NCBI GenBank assembly: GCA_030044455.1
Contig: JASHVU010000194.1
Span: 1-11,993 of the forward strand
DNA from: Acidobacteriaceae bacterium
GTDB lineage: Bacteria; Acidobacteriota; Terriglobia; Terriglobales; Acidobacteriaceae
Length of the DNA stretch: 11,993 nt
Reading direction: 5' to 3'
In this document: positions 7,189-11,993 of the stretch, one piece after another
Numbering within the stretch: position 1 is the first letter of the stretch
Layout of the letters: the number at the start of each line of letters is the position of its first letter
The notes under the pieces: model-generated
Told to the model about the DNA's origin: nothing
Databases searched by the model: none
The model's input: the letters and a program-made list of their open reading frames with translations, nothing else
Position numbers and translations under genes: made by a program

Positions 7189-7563
7189 TGAGCGTCTCCT
7201 ATGGATCCGAAATATCTTTGCCACGCCGGCCGGAGCCGGGAGGCGAAGTTGGTCTCTAGCGCCCGTTCTCGGCCTTCTCGCATTTCAAGAAGGTCGATAC
7301 AAGGCCGGGGAATTGAGAGCCAAGGCAGGTTTTCGCTGATCGATGGGCACCCCGTCTCATCTGACGGCTGATCTAACCGGAACGGCCAGCGGGGTTTGTT
7401 TCTAACTCTTTATCTATGAAACATTTCTAGCAACGTTGAGCAGCGGGTTCTACGGCGTTTTAGGAAAAAGTGTAATGTCATTCACGGTTGCGCAGGGTCA
7501 GCGCTCCTTGGGGTCGCCCTGACTTTGCGGTGTCGGTTTCTCCCTACGGTATTTCAAAACGCT
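7189..7563 (-). other. Non-coding spacer between HD gene and barrel paralogue 2, with shared leader
   Basis: No plausible gene is seen in these 375 nt. It holds the AGGAG of the barrel gene at 7196-7200 and, at 7315-7338, the second copy of the leader block seen at 6004-6027. The rest (about 7340-7563) has no strong hairpin or clear promoter that I can defend. AT-rich patches around 7395-7425 and 7460-7480 could host promoter elements. Confidence 0.5.
7315..7338 (-). repeat. Leader block shared with the first barrel gene (copy 2)
   Basis: Matches 6004-6027 at 20 of 24 positions; located 127 nt upstream of the barrel paralogue 2 start. Its conservation in a region that otherwise diverged suggests a retained control sequence, although common descent alone could explain it. 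Confidence 0.55.
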
Positions 7564-8178
7564 TTAATGCAGCGACTCACCGGCCTCAGATTCGATCGCG
7601 ACCAGGAAATCGCGTAATGATCGAACCCGGGGCCCGGCAAGAAGTTTCGAATAGCTTAGATGCAACTTCGATGGCAAATCGTTTAAAGCACGCCCCAACA
7701 CCGTGAAAACCGAAGTAAAGCTTTCGTAACGAGTATCCCGCCCGACTTTGACGAATGCGCGAATCGCGCCCACGGCGCCAAGTTGCTCAAGAATATCGGC
7801 ATCGCGCAGCAGGATTGCCTCGATCGTAACCGGTTCCTGGTGCGCCTGATGTGTGTCGATGGCGGCGGCAACCCGGTCAATTTTCTTCGCAGGAAAACCC
7901 CAGCCGGCAAGCAGTTCGCGAGTGCGGGCGATCGTGTAGGGCACGTGGTCCCACTGGGCCAGGGCTCCGGGATCTTTGGGGCGATGGCCAAGAAATACGC
8001 CCAGATCGTGCATCCACGCAGCGGCAAACACCACGTCGTCGTCGTAGGCGATGCCTTCGCCTTCGCCGATTTTGCACGCCAGCGCATACAGCCGGGGCTG
8101 GTGGCCGAACTTGTCTTTCGGCTGGGCTTCGCTGCGAATGTAATCAACCACTGATGAGCGCCAGTCGGGAGCGTTCAT
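7564..8178 (-). CDS. HD-domain phosphohydrolase (YedJ-like)
   Basis: This 204-residue soluble protein has the HD metal-dependent phosphohydrolase signature: His26 (GHQPRLYALA), His57-Asp58 (WMHDLGVFLG) and Asp126 (LLRDADILEQLGAVGAIRAF). The last block resembles the DADxLxxLGAxGIxRxF motif of the YedJ/COG1418 family. These proteins are expected to bind two divalent metals and hydrolyse phosphate mono- or diesters; the physiological substrate is not evident. The ATG overlaps the stop of the mannose-6-phosphate isomerase gene (ATGA), so the two are almost certainly co-transcribed and translationally coupled. A broken copy of its 3' half sits at 6130-6480, showing that this gene was part of a duplicated unit. 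Confidence 0.9.
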   Translation of the reverse strand: MNAPDWRSSVVDYIRSEAQPKDKFGHQPRLYALACKIGEGEGIAYDDDVVFAAAWMHDLGVFLGHRPKDPGALAQWDHVPYTIARTRELLAGWGFPAKKIDRVAAAIDTHQAHQEPVTIEAILLRDADILEQLGAVGAIRAFVKVGRDTRYESFTSVFTVLGRALNDLPSKLHLSYSKLLAGPRVRSLRDFLVAIESEAGESLH

Positions 8179-9164
8179 CGCGCGCGTTCCGGCCAGTTGG
8201 GCGTAATGCGGATCAGGTCGAGGCCGCCCAGGTCTTCAAGCACAAACTCGGGCGAGGCCGCGGGCACGCAAACAACTGAGCGCGTGGACAGATCGAGCGC
8301 CCCGAATTCCTCAGAGACGAGCCGCCCTGAGCCATCGGCTGCGAATAAGTACTGCAGGCAGTTTCTTTCAGTAGACCAGCGCAGATTTTCGCTGGTGCGG
8401 ATGCCGAAGACGGGGACGCGTTCTACGCGGAAATACTCCACGTCGATAAGTACCGAGCGGTCTGCAAGCTCGAGGGGCTTGATCTTTCCGGCGCGGGTTT
8501 CGAACTTGAGCGCTTCGAGAGATTTTTCAACGTGCAACTCGCGCGGCCGGCCGTAGTCGAACATGCGATAGGTGATATCGCAGTTCTGCTGCGTCTCAAG
8601 CAGAATGGCCCCCGGCCAGATGGCGTGCACGGTGCCGGCATCAACAAAAATCATGTCGCCGGTCTCGACGGGCACAATGTTCAGGCTCGATTCGAGCGTG
8701 CCATTGTGGATCTCTTTTTCTACCTGCTCGAGCGTAGTGCTCGGTTTGAGACCCAGAGCAACTGCGGCGCCGGTTCCGGCCGAAAGCGTGTACCAGCACT
8801 CGGTCTTTCCGCGCGGATCGCCATACTTTTGCGCCATAGCGTCGTCAGGGTGCACCTGAACGCTGAGCTTTTCCTTCGCAAAGATTACTTTGATGAGGAG
8901 CGGGGATGCGGGAGACGGCGCATCGGGACCGAGCAGCGCTTCGTGCGCCTCCTCAAAAAGCGCGGCGAGCGTCTTGCCGGTGTGCGGACCTGTGGCGACC
9001 ACCGATTGATCGCCGGTGAGCCAGACTTCGCCGATGGGCGTGCCGCCGGCCACAATATCAAACCACGGACGCAGATCATCGAAGCCCCATGGGCGCTCCG
9101 ATAACCACGGATCGATGCGGAAGGGTGCAAGCCGATGATTGCTGATTTGTGACGAGGTCGCCAT
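8175..9164 (-). CDS. manA: Mannose-6-phosphate isomerase, class I (short type)
   Basis: This 329-residue cupin enzyme interconverts mannose 6-phosphate and fructose 6-phosphate in the cytoplasm, feeding GDP-mannose and surface polysaccharide synthesis or mannose catabolism. Zinc ligands are visible: Gln103 and His105 in LSVQVHPDD, Glu122 in GKTECWY and His180 in AGTVHAI. The active-site arginine is Arg200 in the QQNCDITYRMFDYGR block. N-terminal WGFDDL and GEVWLTG fit the start of the family (usually YWGG and GExW). Length is typical of the compact Bacillus-type enzyme rather than the ~390-residue E. coli type. The Shine-Dalgarno at the chosen ATG is weak. Its stop overlaps the start of the HD gene. 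The gene diverges from the DUF421 gene on the plus strand. Confidence 0.93.
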   Translation of the reverse strand: MATSSQISNHRLAPFRIDPWLSERPWGFDDLRPWFDIVAGGTPIGEVWLTGDQSVVATGPHTGKTLAALFEEAHEALLGPDAPSPASPLLIKVIFAKEKLSVQVHPDDAMAQKYGDPRGKTECWYTLSAGTGAAVALGLKPSTTLEQVEKEIHNGTLESSLNIVPVETGDMIFVDAGTVHAIWPGAILLETQQNCDITYRMFDYGRPRELHVEKSLEALKFETRAGKIKPLELADRSVLIDVEYFRVERVPVFGIRTSENLRWSTERNCLQYLFAADGSGRLVSEEFGALDLSTRSVVCVPAASPEFVLEDLGGLDLIRITPNWPERAR

Positions 9165-9407
9165 GGAAAAGACCGCTCAGGTTTCTTGAGAGAGCTGAAA
9201 ATGCGTTTCGGAATCGTTCCGAGGTTGGGAATCGAATGTCGACCCTCGATCTGAAACTCCACTTTAGCAGAGGCAGGTCGCGGAAACGGATGTTTCGGCT
9301 GGGCCCATGTGCCAGCAAGAAATGCAGGATCTGATTTCGAAAGGGTTCTCACAAATTCCGCTGGAATCCATCTGGCGCGAGAGCCTCGGGACCATTATGC
9401 TCTTGCA

Positions 9408-9995
9408 ATGATGCATTCAGTGATCTTCGAAAACATGTTTCATCTGCCGCTTCACGTGACCGAGAAGCTGCTGCGTCCGGTGATTGTCTACCTGGTGCTG
9501 GTGGTGCTGCTGAGGATTTTTGGCAAGCGCGAACTGGCCCAATTGAACCCGTTTGACCTGGTGGTTCTGCTCTCGCTCTCGAACACGGTGCAGAACGCCA
9601 TCATCGGCGACGACAACTCGGTGACCGGCGGCGTCATCGGCGCCTTTGGCCTGCTCGCCATCAACTGGCTGGTGGTCCGGTTGCTGTTCAAGTCGCAACG
9701 GCTGACGCACGCGCTCGAGGGACGCTCGACAGTGCTGATCCGGAACGGGAAGATAGATCAGCGAGCGCTCCAGCAGGAGTCGCTGACTCGCGAAGAACTG
9801 CTTTCAGTGATTCACAAGCAGGGCTTTGAGGATTTCCATCAGGTGAGTCGCTGCGAGCTGGAACCGAATGGCACGTTTTACGTGGAAGGTGTTGAGCCGT
9901 CGATTGCCGACAAGCGGCACGACGAGCTGCTGCAACGGTTTCAGGCGTTGCAGGCGCAGGTTGCGGGGCTGGGGGCGGGGCCGGCGGGGAGTTAG
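9408..9995 (+). CDS. DUF421/YetF-family membrane protein
   Basis: With the start at 9408 the protein is 195 residues. It has three N-terminal hydrophobic helices (about 20-37, 48-66 and 73-93) and a cytoplasmic-type C-terminal domain. Family hallmarks are LRIFGKRELAQLNPFDLVVLLSLSN after helix 1, the LEGRSTVLIRNGKID segment, SLTREELLSVIHKQGF and the CELEPNGTFYVE strand. These match the YetF/YcaP (DUF421) family, whose role is still poorly known; in Bacillus members are linked to spore or stress physiology. The frame is open up to an ATG at 9309, but the extra 33 residues are polar and not family-like, so 9408 (or the adjacent ATG at 9411) is preferred; no good Shine-Dalgarno decides it. It converges with the toxin gene 25 nt away. 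Confidence 0.85.
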   Translation: MMHSVIFENMFHLPLHVTEKLLRPVIVYLVLVVLLRIFGKRELAQLNPFDLVVLLSLSNTVQNAIIGDDNSVTGGVIGAFGLLAINWLVVRLLFKSQRLTHALEGRSTVLIRNGKIDQRALQQESLTREELLSVIHKQGFEDFHQVSRCELEPNGTFYVEGVEPSIADKRHDELLQRFQALQAQVAGLGAGPAGS

Positions 9996-10020
9996 GGGCG
10001 GCGAACTGACGCGCTGCGCA

Positions 10021-10422
10021 TCAGCGCAGAAGTTCGATGCGCACTCCAAGCTTGACCTTCGACCACAGCTTGTCGGTTGTCCAGGCAGTGGCTCCGCGTA
10101 ACGATGCGAGGGCAAGACAAACTCGGTCGCCGAGGGATAGATGTGGTGCAGTTAGACTGAGCTGTGCCGCTCTTTCAGCGCCAGCGCGATCGAGAGGAAG
10201 CAATTCGACCCCTCCCAGGATTCCGGCGAGCTCTTCTGGAGTTAGGAACACCGGGCTTCTCTGGAGCCTGGTCAAGATCTCGCACCAGTTCGCGGAGCTG
10301 ATTGCAACCTCGTTCGACCTGCCCTGCAGGATTGCGTCGAGTAAAGCTTCGACCCGATCCCCGCCCGGCTCCTTGAGGATCATGGCCAGTACCGCACTTG
10401 AATCGAGAACGATATTACTCAC
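10021..10422 (-). CDS. vapC: VapC-type PIN-domain ribonuclease toxin
   Basis: This 133-residue single-domain protein has the PIN-fold acidic quartet: Asp7 (IVLDSSAVLA), Glu48 (ANWCEIL), Asp99 (LSLGDRVCLALA) and Asp117 (AWTTDKLW). In this family these residues bind Mg2+ or Mn2+ and cleave specific RNAs, often tRNA or rRNA, stopping translation until the antitoxin is restored. The start is GTG, 6 nt after a GAGG, and overlaps the antitoxin stop by 8 nt, so translation is coupled to the antitoxin. All catalytic residues are present, so the toxin appears intact. The RNA target cannot be predicted from sequence. Confidence 0.92.
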   Translation of the reverse strand: MSNIVLDSSAVLAMILKEPGGDRVEALLDAILQGRSNEVAISSANWCEILTRLQRSPVFLTPEELAGILGGVELLPLDRAGAERAAQLSLTAPHLSLGDRVCLALASLRGATAWTTDKLWSKVKLGVRIELLR

Positions 10423-10672
10423 CAGCGGCCTCGCGCCGAGCTTCTTCGTGCCGTTCTTTCAAGAATTCGTCAAGAAGCCCCTTCAGTGATCCGCGCTCGC
10501 TGATGATGCGCGCTCGAATTTTCTCGAGGATCATTTTGCGGTTGAAGATGCGGATTTCGCCTTGGTCCAAAACCACCGTGAGCTTTTCGCCAGGTTCGAG
10601 GCCAAGTTCCTTGCGGATTGCCGCAGGCAGAACAATTCTGCCACTTTCGCCGAGGACTACCGTTTCAGTCAT
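10415..10672 (-). CDS. vapB: AbrB/MazE-fold antitoxin of the VapC pair
   Basis: This 85-residue protein has an N-terminal swapped-hairpin AbrB DNA-binding domain (residues 1-47): TVVLGESGRIVLPAAIRKELGL then PGEKLTVVLDQGEIRIF. The C-terminal 35 residues are charged and helical (ERGSLKGLLDEFLKERHEE), the part that in this family wraps and inhibits the PIN toxin. It precedes the toxin gene and overlaps it by 8 nt, the standard antitoxin-first order. A Shine-Dalgarno-like AGGGTGG is 6 nt upstream of the ATG. The pair probably represses its own promoter through the AbrB domain. Confidence 0.92.
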   Translation of the reverse strand: MTETVVLGESGRIVLPAAIRKELGLEPGEKLTVVLDQGEIRIFNRKMILEKIRARIISERGSLKGLLDEFLKERHEEARREAAGE

Positions 10673-10691
10673 GAACTGCCACCCTTAAATC

Positions 10692-10720
10692 ATTATGTCA
10701 CAGAAGAGAATTTCTGGCAG
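10692..10720 (-). promoter_or_regulatory. Predicted promoter of the vapBC pair
   Basis: CTGCCA (10715-10720) and CATAAT (10692-10697) are separated by 17 nt on the minus strand and lie within the 53-nt gap between the CxCxC protein gene and vapB. The -35 hexamer is the same as in the predicted foldase promoter. This would give vapBC its own transcript and a site for autorepression. Confidence 0.45.
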
Positions 10721-10725
10721 ACCCA

Positions 10726-11106
10726 CTATGCAGTTGGCTCGCTGGTTTCGAATGGCGCGAGGCTTTCAATCGTTGGAAGGCTGAATTTGCCCGCGTCGTC
10801 GTACGGATAGAATTCCAGCTCGCTCAGCCTGCCGTTGTCCTGGAAGAGAAGAACGCCCAGGGTGACCCTTTCGGGCGCCTGCCCTGAAAGGTCGGCAACA
10901 ATTCGGTCTTTTGCCCCGACGATTTCCGCGGCATCAATATGGACAACGAGGCTGATCGACGGACATCCGCAGGTACATGAGCTCTCAGCCTGCATCCCTT
11001 CTAACTGCGGCAGGTACGACTTTGCCTCATCCGAGCCATGCTCCAAAATCCAGCGGAGGAGCTTCTCTTCTTCCTGCGTGAGTGGTCTGAGAGTCTTCGT
11101 CGTCAT
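10726..11106 (-). CDS. Uncharacterised small protein with a CxCxC motif
   Basis: The start chosen is the ATG at 11106 (126 residues); an in-frame TTG at 11121 is possible. I cannot assign a named family. The N-terminus is a charged helix (QEEEKLLRWILEHGSDEAKSYLPQLEG). A SCTCGCPSI block follows with Cys44, Cys46 and Cys48, and then beta-strand-like segments (ISLVVHI, RVTLGVLLFQD, GRLSELEFYPYDD) and a Pro-rich tail. The general pattern, a helix, a cysteine-rich CxCGCxSI turn, an F-x-x-G-x-L-x-x-L-E-x-Y strand and a final SLxPFE, resembles unnamed proteins I recall from other soil bacteria, but this is memory rather than a search. The three cysteines could bind a metal or form a disulphide. There is no signal peptide, so it is probably cytoplasmic. 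It lies upstream of vapBC on the same strand. Confidence 0.75.
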   Translation of the reverse strand: MTTKTLRPLTQEEEKLLRWILEHGSDEAKSYLPQLEGMQAESSCTCGCPSISLVVHIDAAEIVGAKDRIVADLSGQAPERVTLGVLLFQDNGRLSELEFYPYDDAGKFSLPTIESLAPFETSEPTA

Positions 11107-11148
11107 AAACTGCCGGCTCAATTATGACAGCGTAAGTCTTGTGCACGA

Positions 11149-11217
11149 GGCGATGCAGTATGCATCGCCATTCCACAGCTGGCGCGCGACGCGCGCAGTT
11201 GCCGGTAGCGGCCAGCT
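11149..11217. repeat. Cluster of inverted repeats downstream of guaA
   Basis: Three palindromic elements lie within 69 nt. GGCGATGCA / TGCATCGCC (11149-11157 and 11161-11169) is a 9-bp stem with a 3-nt loop. GCGCGC / GCGCGC (11182-11187 and 11191-11196) has a 3-nt loop. AGCTGGC (11177-11183) pairs with GCCAGCT (11211-11217) and can enclose the second stem. No U-run follows, so it is not a classical terminator; it could be a processing or transcript-end structure for guaA. Confidence 0.55.
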
Positions 11218-11993
11218 ATTCCCACTCGATGGTGCCGGGGGGCTTGCTGGTGATGTCGTAGACCACGCGGTTGATGCCGCGCACTTCGTTCACGATGCGG
11301 TTGGAGATGCGCTTGAGCAGCTCCGCGGATAGCTCGGCCCAGTCGGCGGTCATGCCGTCTTCAGAGTGCACGGCGCGCACGGCTGCGGTATATGCGTAAG
11401 TGCGCTGGTCGCCCATTACTCCCACGCTCATGACCGGCAGCAGCACGGCGAAGCTTTGCCAGATCTTGTTGTAGAGCCCGGCGCTTTTGATCTCGCTCAC
11501 CACGATCTCGTCCGCCTCTTGCAGCAGGGCCACGCGCTCGGGCGTCACTTCGCCCAGGATGCGAACGGCAAGGCCGGGGCCGGGGAACGGCTGCCGGCCC
11601 AGGATCTCCTCGGGCATGCCAAGGTCGCGGCCGATGCGGCGGACCTCATCTTTAAATAGATCGCGCAGCGGTTCGATCAACTTCAACTTCATCCGCTCCG
11701 GCAATCCGCCCACGTTGTGATGACTCTTGATGGTCTGGCTGGGGCCTTTGACGCTCGAGCTCTCGATGACGTCGGGATAGAGTGTGCCCTGGACCAACCA
11801 GCCCACACCGCCGGTTTCGCGCGCGATGCGGTTGGCCTCGTCTTCAAAGACGGCGATGAACTCCGCGCCGATGCGCTTGCGTTTGATTTCGGGCTCGGTG
11901 ACGCCGGCGAGTCTCTCTAGGAAGCGGGCGCTGGCGTTGACGGCGACAATGTTCAGGCCGAGCTTGTCGCGCAGGTTGCGTTGCACGTTCTGA
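11216..11993 (-). CDS. guaA: GMP synthase (glutamine-hydrolysing), C-terminal part, cut by right window edge
   Basis: The frame is open to the window edge, giving about 259 residues without the N-terminal glutamine amidotransferase domain and the ATP-binding P-loop. Visible are the end of the ATP pyrophosphatase domain ([20 protein letters not shown], then [20 protein letters not shown]) and the [20 protein letters not shown] block. The C-terminal dimerisation domain follows: [59 protein letters not shown] and the invariant end KPPGTIEWE. The enzyme converts XMP to GMP using ATP and glutamine in the cytoplasm. The C-terminus is complete and no defect is seen. Confidence 0.97.
   Translation of the reverse strand, partial: QNVQRNLRDKLGLNIVAVNASARFLERLAGVTEPEIKRKRIGAEFIAVFEDEANRIARETGGVGWLVQGTLYPDVIESSSVKGPSQTIKSHHNVGGLPERMKLKLIEPLRDLFKDEVRRIGRDLGMPEEILGRQPFPGPGLAVRILGEVTPERVALLQEADEIVVSEIKSAGLYNKIWQSFAVLLPVMSVGVMGDQRTYAYTAAVRAVHSEDGMTADWAELSAELLKRISNRIVNEVRGINRVVYDITSKPPGTIEWE

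Noticed and set aside
10014..10029. Hairpin CTGCGC-ATCA-GCGCAG between the DUF421 and vapC genes
   Set aside because: The stem is only 6 bp, overlaps the vapC stop and has no U-tract, so I cannot support it as a terminator.
10021..11106. The CxCxC protein plus vapBC as a three-gene defence system
   Set aside because: A separate promoter-like element lies before vapB, and the antitoxin and toxin form a normal two-gene pair; adjacency alone does not support a joint system.

Overview
The window reads as chromosomal DNA from a Gram-negative, moderately GC-rich soil-type bacterium, most likely an Acidobacteriota member (Terriglobia-like). This is inferred from the protein styles rather than from any marker search: an acidobacterial-type S9 peptidase propeller, a BON/glycine-zipper surface protein, short outer-membrane barrel proteins with a conserved ASNFDVDW block, and short degenerate GTGA-type and GCTA-type intergenic repeats. 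Both window edges cut genes.

Layout, left to right. (1) 1-1192, minus: the N-terminal half of a secreted S9-family (prolyl oligopeptidase/DPP-like) peptidase, starting at TTG behind a strong GGAGG; its catalytic domain lies outside the window. (2) 1382-3355, minus: a large inner-membrane-anchored SurA/PpiD-type parvulin foldase, with a clear terminator after it and a plausible TATAAT promoter before it. (3) 3519-3704, plus: a possible 61-residue two-helix membrane protein. (4) 3805-5127, minus: an exported protein with a BON domain, proline-rich linker, glycine-zipper and tyrosine-rich tail. (5) 5328-8178, minus: two paralogous outer-membrane beta-barrel proteins separated by the decayed copy of an HD-domain gene whose intact version lies just upstream. 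This looks like a tandem duplication of an [HD hydrolase + barrel] unit in which one HD copy died. (6) 8175-9164, minus: a class I mannose-6-phosphate isomerase whose stop overlaps the HD start (ATGA). (7) 9408-9995, plus: a DUF421/YetF-type membrane protein. (8) 10021-10672, minus: a toxin-antitoxin pair (AbrB/MazE-fold antitoxin and PIN-domain VapC toxin) with overlapping genes. Upstream of it at 10726-11106, minus, is an unrecognised small protein with a CxCxC motif. (9) 11216-11993, minus: the C-terminal part of GMP synthase (guaA), cut by the right edge.

How it fits together: much of the window is cell-envelope biology (foldase, barrels, BON protein, secreted peptidase, membrane proteins). 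PpiD/SurA-type foldases assist outer-membrane protein maturation, so the foldase and the two barrels are functionally compatible, though nothing links them as an operon. manA and the HD gene are translationally coupled. I saw no phage, CRISPR, integrase, tRNA or rRNA. The most original signal is the duplicated HD-barrel unit with its pseudogene; I do not see clear evidence of a new defence or biosynthetic system.
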